DNA from: JAHBVY01 sp964415255
GTDB taxonomy: Bacteria > Myxococcota_A > Polyangia > Polyangiales > Polyangiaceae
DNA: 5,510 nucleotides
Direction: 5' to 3'
Assembly: GCA_964415255.1 (NCBI GenBank)
Contig: CAYQAC010000260.1
Span: 1 to 5,510, forward strand
Positions 1-4,880 of this stretch are shown here, piece by piece. The first letter of the stretch is position 1, and the number at the start of each line of letters is the position of its first letter. The notes under the pieces are model-generated. The model had not been told where the DNA came from, did no database searches, and saw only the letters and a program-made list of their open reading frames with translations. The position numbers and the translations under genes are program-made.

Positions 1-4
1 GGTC

Positions 5-33
5 GGGGGGTCGGGGGTGGGGGGGTCGTGGGG
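5..33 (+). other. Potential G-quadruplex G-run block
   Basis: Four runs of G (5-10, 13-17, 19-25 and 30-33) are separated by loops of two, one and four bases, which meets the usual G-quadruplex rule of four tracts of at least three Gs with short loops. It lies at the left edge, more than 150 bases before the first gene, in otherwise G-rich, non-coding-looking sequence. Its role is unknown. It could be part of a 3' or intergenic region of a gene outside the window, or plain low-complexity sequence. Confidence 0.5.
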
Positions 34-93
34 CGCTGAGGCGAGCCTCGGTGAGGCGGGCTTGGGGATTGCGAGCCAGAAGATGAACTGAAC

Positions 94-135
94 TTCACTT
101 TTAGTCCAAACAAAAAGCGAAGCTGGTTTCACTTT
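94..135 (+). promoter_or_regulatory. AT-rich upstream region with inverted repeat, candidate operator of the TetR gene
   Basis: Positions about 80-160 are much richer in A and T than the rest of the window, as expected of a promoter. TTCACTTTT (94-102) and AAAAGCGAA (113-121) form a 9-bp inverted repeat with one mismatch and a 10-base spacer. A further direct copy of TTCACTTT lies at 128-135. TetR-family repressors commonly bind inverted repeats just upstream of their own gene, so this is a candidate autoregulatory operator. On the minus strand, a perfect TTGACA (137-142, read as complement) could be the -35 box of a divergent promoter, but I see no convincing -10 for it. The assignment is inferred from position and symmetry only. 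Confidence 0.4.
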
Positions 136-188
136 CTGTCAAGATCCGCTAAATCCATGCTGAACTCCTGGCCAAGCCCCCAACCTGC

Positions 189-1016
189 ATGCCGCACCGC
201 GCCCCTCCCCAGCTGCCTCCCACCCGCGAGCTGACGCCCGCACGTGGGGCTCCGGCGGGCGCGCCGCGCGCGCAGGGCAGCCTGAGGGATGCAGCGCGTT
301 CACCTGCGAGGGCCGCTGCAGAAGAGGCCGCTGCAGAGGAGCGCACACCAGCCAGCGCGCGCCTGTTTCAGCTGCGGGAGGCGCCGCGGGCCCGGGCGCC
401 GCGCGTCTTCAACCAACGCCGCGCGCAGGAGACGTACGCCGCGCTGCTGCGCGCCTCGACGGAGGTGTTCCAAGAGGTCGGCTTCGAGGCCGCGCAGAGC
501 ACCGACATCGCGCTGGCCGCCAAGGTGAGCGTCGGCACGTTCTATCGCTACTTCTCCGACAAGCGCCAGGCCTTCATCGAGGTGGTCGAGCAGCACCTAG
601 AGGAGATGGACAAGCACGTCATCGCGCGGCTCACGGCGGAGCTGTTCGGCGCTGGGCGCGGCCCCGAGAACCGCGCTGACGCCGTGGAGGTCACGCTGAA
701 GGTGCTGTTCGAGCAAGCCGCCCGGCACCCGGCGATGCACCGCGTGTTCTTCGCGATGTCGCTGCGTGATCCGGAGGTGGCGCAACTCCGCGCGGAATTT
801 GAGGAGCGCTCCCGCAGCGCCCTCACCCTCATCATCCGGCAAATAGTCCCTGAAGACCGCGTCCCCGACGCCGCGGCCGCCGCCGCGGTGATCCAAGCCG
901 CGGCTGAGGGCGTCGCCTTCTCACTGGCGTGCGACGCCACCCCCGCCCACAGCACCGCGCTGCGTGAGGCGCTCGGCGCGATGATCACCCGCTACCTGTT
1001 CGCCGACGCGAAGTAG
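189..1016 (+). CDS. TetR/AcrR-family transcriptional regulator
   Basis: This is a one-component DNA-binding repressor of the TetR family. The helix-turn-helix domain lies at about residues 77-124: helix 1 around QETYAALLRASTEVF, the family Q/T-x-x-I-A pattern in STDIALAAKVS, and the signature VSVGTFYRYFSDK (residues 113-125). The rest, to residue 275, is an alpha-helical ligand-binding and dimerisation region with no clear clue to the ligand. Family members are usually 190-220 residues. Here about 75 extra residues rich in Ala, Arg and Pro precede the domain, including a duplicated AAAEE block. ATG at 189 is the only standard start before the domain: an in-frame TAA lies at 150-152, and no GTG or TTG occurs in frame until residue 93. 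There is no clear Shine-Dalgarno before it. The target may be its own promoter or a divergent gene to the left of the window; no obvious regulated partner is visible. The family call is firm, the start less so. Confidence 0.9.
   Translation: MPHRAPPQLPPTRELTPARGAPAGAPRAQGSLRDAARSPARAAAEEAAAEERTPASARLFQLREAPRARAPRVFNQRRAQETYAALLRASTEVFQEVGFEAAQSTDIALAAKVSVGTFYRYFSDKRQAFIEVVEQHLEEMDKHVIARLTAELFGAGRGPENRADAVEVTLKVLFEQAARHPAMHRVFFAMSLRDPEVAQLRAEFEERSRSALTLIIRQIVPEDRVPDAAAAAAVIQAAAEGVAFSLACDATPAHSTALREALGAMITRYLFADAK
311..340 (+). repeat. 15-bp tandem duplication in the TetR N-terminal extension
   Basis: GGCCGCTGCAGAAGA (311-325) is followed directly by GGCCGCTGCAGAGGA (326-340), differing at one base. 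In frame it gives the repeated residues AAAEE. It lies in the low-complexity N-terminal extension and suggests this part grew by slippage or duplication rather than being a conserved fold. Confidence 0.75.
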
Positions 1017-1022
1017 CTCCCG

Positions 1023-1059
1023 TCGCCGCTGCTCCCATCGCCGCTGCTCCCATCGCCGA
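1023..1059 (+). repeat. 15-bp tandem repeat after the TetR gene
   Basis: The unit TCGCCGCTGCTCCCA occurs at 1023-1037 and 1038-1052, with a partial third copy (TCGCCG, then A) at 1053-1059 and a partial leading copy before 1023. It begins a few bases after the TetR stop codon, in a 90-base spacer, and has no T-run, so it does not look like an intrinsic terminator. I see no other function. Confidence 0.75.
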
Positions 1060-1106
1060 CCTGAGCATGGCGAACGGCAGCCCATGGGTCGTGCTAGGTT
1101 CTGGGG

Positions 1107-1679
1107 ATGTTGGACGCCAGCTCATGGGTGTCATCCAGTAGGCGCACAGGGGCCGCCGCGCTGGGCCTCGTCGCGCTGGGCCTCGTCTCCCTGGGCTGCT
1201 CAGCCACGCCCCCGCCCAGCTGGCAGCAGGGCGGCGCGCGGCTCACGCTCACGGAGGCCCGCTGGGATCGCGGCGACGACGACCTGATCGAGCTTCGCGC
1301 GGATGGCCAGGTGCTGGAGGACGGTGACGTGATCTTCGTGCTCGACGTCGCCGGGCGCGTGGTGGAGGACGATCATGACCCCATCGCCATCTTGCTGCCG
1401 GACGGCTTCGTCGTGGGGACTGACGATCAGTTGCTCGGGCGCGTCGGGGTCTCGAACGCCTCACCGCCAGGCTCCGCCACCGCGTGGTTGGCGCTGATGC
1501 CTGATGGCTCCGTCGTGCACTACGACGGCGACGGCGACGCACACCATGGGGGGCGCTGGCAGGGCTGCGACGGCCCAGCGCGCCGCACCTGCACCTTGGT
1601 GACCCATTTGGTGCGCGTGCGGCAGCTCCAGCGCCAACCGAGGACACGCGTCGGCATCGGCATCGGTATCGGCTTCTGA
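1107..1679 (+). CDS. Putative secreted lipoprotein of unknown function
   Basis: The 190-residue product begins with a lipoprotein-type signal: Arg12-Arg13, a hydrophobic stretch at about 15-29 and a cysteine at residue 31 in the context VSLGC, followed by a Ser/Pro-rich linker. Ser-Leu-Gly before the Cys is a loose lipobox, so lipidation is likely but not certain. The mature part (about 45-170) is predicted beta-rich with recurring Asp-Gly-x-Val turns (ADGQV, AGRVV, PDGFVV, PDGSVV), suggesting short repeated hairpins. Cysteines 154 and 162 could form a disulfide. The tail is the odd VGIGIGIGF, alternating Gly/Ile ending in Phe, which resembles a terminal membrane-facing beta-strand. The ATG at 1107 has only a weak GGGG upstream; a GTG at 1128 is an alternative start that still leaves the hydrophobic stretch, although the ATG gives the more normal signal. 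It probably acts in the cell envelope. I recall similar conserved hypothetical lipoproteins from myxobacteria but cannot name a family. Confidence 0.8.
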   Translation: MLDASSWVSSSRRTGAAALGLVALGLVSLGCSATPPPSWQQGGARLTLTEARWDRGDDDLIELRADGQVLEDGDVIFVLDVAGRVVEDDHDPIAILLPDGFVVGTDDQLLGRVGVSNASPPGSATAWLALMPDGSVVHYDGDGDAHHGGRWQGCDGPARRTCTLVTHLVRVRQLQRQPRTRVGIGIGIGF

Positions 1680-1728
1680 CCGCGCCCTTTCAGGGGATTT
1701 TGGGGGTTGGGCACCGCACCCAGCGGCG

Positions 1729-1760
1729 CGCGGCTCACGCCACCTGAGCGCGGGTTTTTT
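1729..1760 (+). terminator. Likely intrinsic terminator before the 1798 gene
   Basis: CGCGGCTCA (1729-1737) pairs with TGAGCGCG (1745-1752) around a 7-base loop, with one bulged G (1732), giving an 8-bp GC-rich stem. After two more Gs comes a run of six Ts (1755-1760). It lies 50-80 bases after the lipoprotein stop codon and ends about 40 bases before the next start, so it would separate the two genes. The bulge lowers confidence. Confidence 0.5.
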
Positions 1761-1797
1761 GCCTGTTTGAGCCGCCTCTGGCTACCGAGAGGCTCCC

Positions 1798-2595
1798 ATG
1801 CGCTTTCGCCCCCACGTCGCCTCAGAGTTCCCCAACGACAACCCAGCGCTGCACCAGGGCGCGCGCTGGGTCTGCCTGCTGCCCACGGCGGCGCCGCGCG
1901 CGGTACGGAGGCCGCTCAGCGCCGAGCTCCGTCAGCTGACCGCACCTGTCAACACCGCTGACGGGAGCGTGAGCGCGCAAGCTGTCAGTGCCACTGACAT
2001 CATCGCACCCGCGCCAGCTGTCAGCGCCCCTAACGGCACCATGAGCACACAATCCGTCAGTGCCTCTGACGGCAGCGCCGTCGCGCAGTTCGTCAGCTCT
2101 TCTGACTCACTGCCCAGCGAAGTGCGCCGTGAGGAGTCGAGCGTGCCGCCGCCGGTCGCCACCCTGTGCGAGCGCCTCGCGCCCCATGGAGTGCCCCACG
2201 ATCCGCTGCTCGACGAGACGCTCGACGAGGCGCTGGTCGAGGTGCTCCAAGGCATGGAAGGCGCCGCGCCGACGGCGACGCCCGCCTTTGATAGCCAGAC
2301 GCAGTCCTTGATCGCCGAGCTGGCCGAGACAGTCGCCAGCGCGCTCACCTGGGAGCTTGATGAGCCCGCGGCGCGCGCGCTGCCCGCCGTGGCGACCTGC
2401 GCCCCCGAGCTCCCGAGCGAGCCGAGCGCCGCTCTGTCACCCTCCGACGAGTCTGCCGCCCGCTTTGAAGCCTGCGACGCTGAGCTCGACCGCACGCCGC
2501 CGAAGCGCCGCCGCGCCCCGAGCCGCGGCCGCTCTCCGCGCTTCCTCACCAGCTTGATCCGCGACGTCACCGACCCCAGCGCCATCGCGGTGTGA
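1798..2595 (+). CDS. Hypothetical protein with five 12-residue repeats
   Basis: I do not recognise this 265-residue protein. The start is supported by a GAGAGG ribosome-binding site six bases before the ATG. Residues 1-50 are Arg/Pro-rich with a short hydrophobic patch (WVCLLP, 24-29) but no proper signal peptide. Residues 51-110 are five 12-residue repeats, each opening with V-[SN]-x-x-[DN] (VNTAD, VSATD, VSAPN, VSASD, VSSSD), rich in Ser, Ala and Thr and probably flexible. Residues 120-195 are acidic with two helix-prone stretches (about 135-152 and 167-187) that could be a small docking segment. The C-terminus turns basic (PPKRRR, SRGRSPRFL, about 234-250) before a short helix-like end. 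The acidic-then-basic, low-complexity layout suggests a cytoplasmic scaffold or nucleic-acid-associated protein, but that is a guess. The stop codon lies inside a 31-bp direct repeat, so the last residues may have been reshaped by duplication. It is a single gene between two likely transcription boundaries. Confidence 0.7.
   Translation: MRFRPHVASEFPNDNPALHQGARWVCLLPTAAPRAVRRPLSAELRQLTAPVNTADGSVSAQAVSATDIIAPAPAVSAPNGTMSTQSVSASDGSAVAQFVSSSDSLPSEVRREESSVPPPVATLCERLAPHGVPHDPLLDETLDEALVEVLQGMEGAAPTATPAFDSQTQSLIAELAETVASALTWELDEPAARALPAVATCAPELPSEPSAALSPSDESAARFEACDAELDRTPPKRRRAPSRGRSPRFLTSLIRDVTDPSAIAV
1948..2127 (+). repeat. Five-copy 36-bp tandem repeat with a GTCAG-N5-CTGAC core
   Basis: A 15-bp spaced palindrome recurs at exactly 36-base intervals, starting at 1948, 1984, 2020, 2056 and 2092. 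The copies are GTCAA-CACCG-CTGAC, GTCAG-TGCCA-CTGAC, GTCAG-CGCCC-CTAAC, GTCAG-TGCCT-CTGAC and GTCAG-CTCTT-CTGAC. The 21-base stretches between are much less alike. A spacer-less version, GTCAGCTGAC, sits just before the array at 1931-1940. In frame each unit gives a 12-residue repeat opening V-[SN]-x-x-[DN]. The simplest reading is a diverged coding tandem repeat; the stronger conservation of both palindrome arms leaves open a DNA-level role. Confidence 0.85.
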
Positions 2596-2639
2596 GCCAC
2601 GGCGCGCACCCAGCGCCATCGCGGTGTGAGCCACGGCGC
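2575..2639 (+). repeat. 31-bp perfect direct repeat spanning the stop codon of the 1798 gene
   Basis: Positions 2575-2605 are identical to 2609-2639, an offset of 34 bases. The first copy encodes the last residues (PSAIAV) and the TGA of the 1798-2595 gene; the second copy lies wholly downstream. A shorter piece, GCCACGGCGC, recurs a third time at 2742-2751. The pattern points to a recent local duplication at the gene end. Confidence 0.85.
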
Positions 2640-2707
2640 CGCGCCGCGCGCCTTCGCCCAGCGACGCACACCGCCAGGCCGCGCCGCGCGCCTTCCCCCA
2701 GCGACGC
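2639..2707 (+). repeat. 29-bp direct repeat in the serS upstream spacer
   Basis: Positions 2639-2667 and 2679-2707 match at 28 of 29 bases (G at 2656 against C at 2696), an offset of 40 bases. It begins where the preceding 31-bp repeat ends, so most of the spacer 2596-2707 is made of two adjacent duplications. No open frame with convincing coding character and no terminator with a T-run is visible here. Confidence 0.8.
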
Positions 2708-2784
2708 GCGTGGTACCGCGCAGCGCCTCTACTGAGCGCCAGCCACGGCGCACCTGAGCGCGGTGCCAAACCCCCCGAGCCCCC

Positions 2785-2814
2785 TTCGCGTGCTGCGAGT
2801 CGGCGCGCTATAAG
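2785..2814 (+). promoter_or_regulatory. Possible serS promoter with a TATAAG -10 box
   Basis: TATAAG at 2809-2814 closely resembles a sigma-70 -10 box and stands out in very GC-rich sequence. A weak -35 candidate, TTCGCG, lies 18 bases upstream (2785-2790). The -10 ends only eight bases before the serS ATG and there is no Shine-Dalgarno between them, so transcription would start at or next to the start codon, giving a leaderless message. It is flanked by GGCGC (2802-2806) and GCGCC (2815-2819), a small inverted repeat. The call rests on position and resemblance only. Confidence 0.4.
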
Positions 2815-2904
2815 GCGCCCCCATGCTTGATGCGCGCCTCGTCTCCGATCNNNNNNNNNNGAGACGAGGCGCGCATCAAGCATGGGGGCGCCTTATAGCG
2901 CGCC
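2802..2904. other. Assembly gap inside a 44-bp fold-back inverted repeat (probable artefact)
   Basis: Ten Ns (2851-2860) lie between 2802-2845 and its exact reverse complement 2861-2904. In addition, 2832-2850 on the left is repeated identically at 2898-2916 on the right. The sequence therefore runs forward into serS, hits the gap, reads back along the opposite strand, then switches again to the forward strand at the shared 7-mer GCGCGCC (2832-2838 and the complement of 2802-2808). Such short-homology inverted joins are known from multiple-displacement amplification and from chimeric reads at contig ends. Deleting 2851-2916 joins C2850 to GGCTCCCTGAC and rebuilds an intact serS. A real hairpin in the genome is the less likely alternative. 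Confidence 0.85.
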
Positions 2905-4205
2905 TCGTCTCCGATCGGCTCCCTGACTTTCGTACCGCGCTCACGCGCCGCTCGGCGGCGGCCGGCGCCTCGCTCGACCAAGTGGCGGTGCTGAGTGAGC
3001 AGCGCCGCGCGTTGATTCAGCGCACGGAGGCCCGGCAAGCCGAGCGCAACGCCGCCAACCAGGAGATGGCGAAGCTCGCCAAGGGGGAGCCTGCGGCGTT
3101 CGCCGCTAAGCGTGAGGAGCTGAAGCGCCTGTCGGAGGAGGTGAAGGCGCTTGAGGTGGAGCTCACTGGGCTGCTCGCCGAGATGGACCAGCTCCTGCTC
3201 ACGGTGCCCAACGTCCCCGACGCGAGCGTGCCGGACGGCCAAAGCGAAGCGGACAACGTGGTGGTGCGCACCGTCGGTGAGCGCCCGGCGTTCGACTTCG
3301 AGCCGAAGGAGCACTGGGCGCTGGGGCAAGCGCTCGGCATCTTGGACTTCGAGCGCGCCGCTAAGCTGAGCGGGGCGCGCTTCAGCGTGCTGAGCGGCGC
3401 TGGGGCACGGCTCGAGCGAGCGCTCGCCGGCTACATGCTGGATTTGCACACGGAAAAGCACGGCTACACCGAGGTCTCGGGGCCGCTCCTGGTGAAGGCG
3501 GAGGCCCTGCTCGGCACCGGTCAGCTCCCGAAGTTCGAGGAGGACCTGTTCCGCACCCAGCGCCGGGTGGCGGCAGAAGACAGCCAAGCTGACCAGAGCG
3601 CGCTGTACCTGCTGCCCACCGCCGAGGTGTCGCTCACCAACCTGCACGCGGGTGAGGTGCTGGAGGCGAGCGAGCTGCCCCTGGCGTACACCGCGTACAC
3701 GCCGTGTTTTCGCAGTGAAGCGGGCTCCTACGGCAAGGACATCCGGGGGCTGATCCGCCAGCACCAGTTCGGTAAGGTGGAGCTGGTGCGCGTGGTGAGC
3801 CCGGAGGGTTCGCTTGAGCAGCTGGAGCTGCTCACGAGCCACGCGGAGGCCGTGCTGAAGGGCTTGGGCCTGCACTACCGCGTGAGCGCGCTGTGCGCGG
3901 GGGACCTCGGCTTCGCCGCCGTGAAGACCTACGACATCGAGGTGTGGCTGCCTGGTCAGGGCGCCTACCGTGAGATCTCCAGCTGCTCGCTGTGCAGCGA
4001 CTTCCAGGCGCGGCGCGCGAAGATCCGTTTCCGCGCGGCTCCGAAGGCCAAGCCGGAGCTGGTGCACACCCTGAACGGCTCAGGGCTCGCGGTGGGGCGC
4101 ACCCTGGTGGCGGTGCTTGAGCAGTACCAGCAGGCGGATGGCAGCGTGCGCGTGCCGGAGGTGCTCCAAGCGCGCCTGGGCACCGACGTGCTGCGCCCTG
4201 GTTGA
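2823..4205 (+). CDS. serS: Seryl-tRNA synthetase, with an artefactual 22-codon insertion near the start
   Basis: This cytoplasmic class II aminoacyl-tRNA synthetase activates serine with ATP and charges tRNA-Ser (and selenocysteine tRNA where present). As written it has 460 residues including Xs; without the fold-back insertion (codons 10-31) it has 438, close to the usual 420-435. The N-terminus then reads MLDARLVSDRLPDFRTAL, typical of SerS. Residues given here are for the sequence as written; subtract 22 for the corrected protein. The long antiparallel coiled coil that holds the tRNA variable arm spans about 48-125. The catalytic core shows the serine-binding PTAEVSLTN (265-273), motif 2 at FRSEAGSYGKDIRGLIRQHQ (296-315), the conserved YREISSCSLCSDFQARR (382-398) and motif 3 at NGSGLAVGRTLVAVLE (418-433). 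The C-terminus VRVPEVLQARLG is also standard. A short insertion at about 246-260 (RRVAAEDSQADQS) is minor. All catalytic motifs look intact, so the enzyme should be functional. It is transcribed alone and ends at a strong terminator. Confidence 0.97.
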   Translation: MLDARLVSDXXXXRRGAHQAWGRLIARLVSDRLPDFRTALTRRSAAAGASLDQVAVLSEQRRALIQRTEARQAERNAANQEMAKLAKGEPAAFAAKREELKRLSEEVKALEVELTGLLAEMDQLLLTVPNVPDASVPDGQSEADNVVVRTVGERPAFDFEPKEHWALGQALGILDFERAAKLSGARFSVLSGAGARLERALAGYMLDLHTEKHGYTEVSGPLLVKAEALLGTGQLPKFEEDLFRTQRRVAAEDSQADQSALYLLPTAEVSLTNLHAGEVLEASELPLAYTAYTPCFRSEAGSYGKDIRGLIRQHQFGKVELVRVVSPEGSLEQLELLTSHAEAVLKGLGLHYRVSALCAGDLGFAAVKTYDIEVWLPGQGAYREISSCSLCSDFQARRAKIRFRAAPKAKPELVHTLNGSGLAVGRTLVAVLEQYQQADGSVRVPEVLQARLGTDVLRPG

Positions 4206-4214
4206 GCCGTTTTG

Positions 4215-4246
4215 GAGCCGCCGCGGCGCGGGCAGGCTCGTTTTTT
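4215..4246 (+). terminator. Intrinsic terminator of serS
   Basis: GAGCCGCC (4215-4222) pairs with GGCAGGCTC (4231-4239) with one bulged A (4234), giving an 8-bp GC-rich stem around an 8-base loop. One G and then six Ts (4241-4246) follow. It begins ten bases after the serS stop codon, the standard place for a Rho-independent terminator, and separates serS from the barrel gene at 4350. Confidence 0.7.
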
Positions 4247-4349
4247 GGGGGTTTGCCTGAACGCCGCCGCACGCGCTTTGCCAGGCTGTTCGCTGGGTGG
4301 CTGCACTTTAGGGCGAGCGTTGGCGGAGCCGAGCGATAGGCTAGGCGCC

Positions 4350-4841
4350 ATGCAGCGTCCCGTTTGGATTGGGCTTGCCACCGCCTCCCTCTTGCTCGCG
4401 CAGGTGTCCGTCGCCGAAGCGCAGATCAAGCGACCAGGCAGCCACATTGACTATGCCTTTGAGGCTGAGCCACACCTGCTGCTCGGCCCCATCACCCCCA
4501 TCGACGATGACGACGACCTCGGCATCGGCTTCCGGGGCACTGTGGAGCTGGTGGACAACGGCTTCGTCAAGAGCATCAACAACACGGTCGGCATCGGCTT
4601 CGGGTTCGACCACAACGATCATGTCACGCGGCTCCCCGTGGTGATGCAGTGGAACTTCTGGCTGCACCGGCGCTTCTCCGTGTTTGGTGAGCCAGGCGTC
4701 TCCCTGCGCCTAGGCGGCGGTCGGCGCTTCGACCCGCTGGTACTGTACGCGGGCGGGCGCTGGCACTTCACCGACTGGGGCGCGCTGACGTTCCGCATCG
4801 GTCACCCCGTCGCGAGCATCGGGGTGTCCTTCTTCTTGTGA
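4350..4841 (+). CDS. Small outer-membrane beta-barrel-like protein
   Basis: The 163-residue product has a Sec signal peptide (MQRPVWIGLATASLLLAQ, likely cut after VAEA at about residue 24). The mature part is a run of amphipathic beta-strands with alternating hydrophobic and polar residues and many aromatics: YAFEAEPHLLLG, LGIGFRGTVELV, NTVGIGFGFDH, RLPVVMQWNFWL, FSVFGEPGVSLRL, LVLYAGGRWHF and ALTFRIG, ending IGVSFFL with a terminal aromatic-rich strand as barrel-assembly substrates have. That is about eight strands, the size of an OmpA/OmpX-like barrel, which would place it in the outer membrane. I recall similar conserved proteins (GEPG and INNTVGIGFG motifs) in myxobacteria, with no assigned function. 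The frame stays open upstream to 4212, but the signal peptide fixes the start at 4350; no clear Shine-Dalgarno precedes it, and TAGGCT at 4337-4342 could be a -10 box of a near-leaderless message. An acidic loop, DDDDD at about 52-56, is notable. Confidence 0.8.
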   Translation: MQRPVWIGLATASLLLAQVSVAEAQIKRPGSHIDYAFEAEPHLLLGPITPIDDDDDLGIGFRGTVELVDNGFVKSINNTVGIGFGFDHNDHVTRLPVVMQWNFWLHRRFSVFGEPGVSLRLGGGRRFDPLVLYAGGRWHFTDWGALTFRIGHPVASIGVSFFL

Positions 4842-4880
4842 GGCTCAGCCGGGGGGGCGCCTTACCCGTCAGCTGACCTG
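4842..4880. other. Convergent intergenic spacer with a GTCAGCTGAC palindrome
   Basis: These 39 bases separate the plus-strand barrel gene from the end of the minus-strand lipoprotein gene. They hold a G-run (GGGGGGG) and the 10-bp perfect palindrome GTCAGCTGAC (4868-4877), followed by another GTCAG half-site at 4880-4884. The same 10-mer occurs at 1931-1940 beside the 36-bp array. No T-run is present, so a classical bidirectional terminator is not evident. Confidence 0.6.

Noticed and set aside
157..234. Short upstream open frame of 25 codons starting at ATG 157 and overlapping the TetR start
   Set aside because: It has no ribosome-binding site and no coding character; an ATG here is easily explained by chance.
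1691..1710. Second G-quadruplex candidate
   Set aside because: Only three separate G-runs are present, so it does not meet the four-tract rule.
1948..2106. CRISPR-like array: 15-bp palindromic repeats with 21-bp spacers at a constant period
   Set aside because: The repeats are too short and vary between copies, the spacers resemble one another in part (1963-1983 and 2035-2055), the period is a multiple of three inside an open frame, and no cas gene is present. A coding tandem repeat explains it better.
1932..2753. Minus-strand open frame of about 273 residues opposite the 1798 gene
   Set aside because: Both strands are open here and neither protein is recognised, so this was considered seriously. 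The plus-strand frame has a good ribosome-binding site and in-frame period repeats; the minus frame begins inside the duplicated spacer and is Ser/Ala/Arg-rich without any motif.
2437..2883. Minus-strand open frame of about 148 residues across the spacer and gap
   Set aside because: It is Arg/Ala/Gly-rich, runs through direct repeats and the N gap, and lies antisense to two genes. It is the shadow frame expected in GC-rich DNA.
2802..2904. Terminal inverted repeats of an insertion sequence or a real hairpin element
   Set aside because: There is no transposase, no target-site duplication and only an N gap between the arms. The arms consist of the serS start and its immediate upstream sequence, so the structure is a fold-back of local DNA.
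2808..4067. Minus-strand open frame of about 419 residues antisense to serS
   Set aside because: It lies opposite serS, which has unmistakable conserved motifs. Its His/Leu/Arg/Gln-rich translation is the usual mirror of GC-rich coding sequence.
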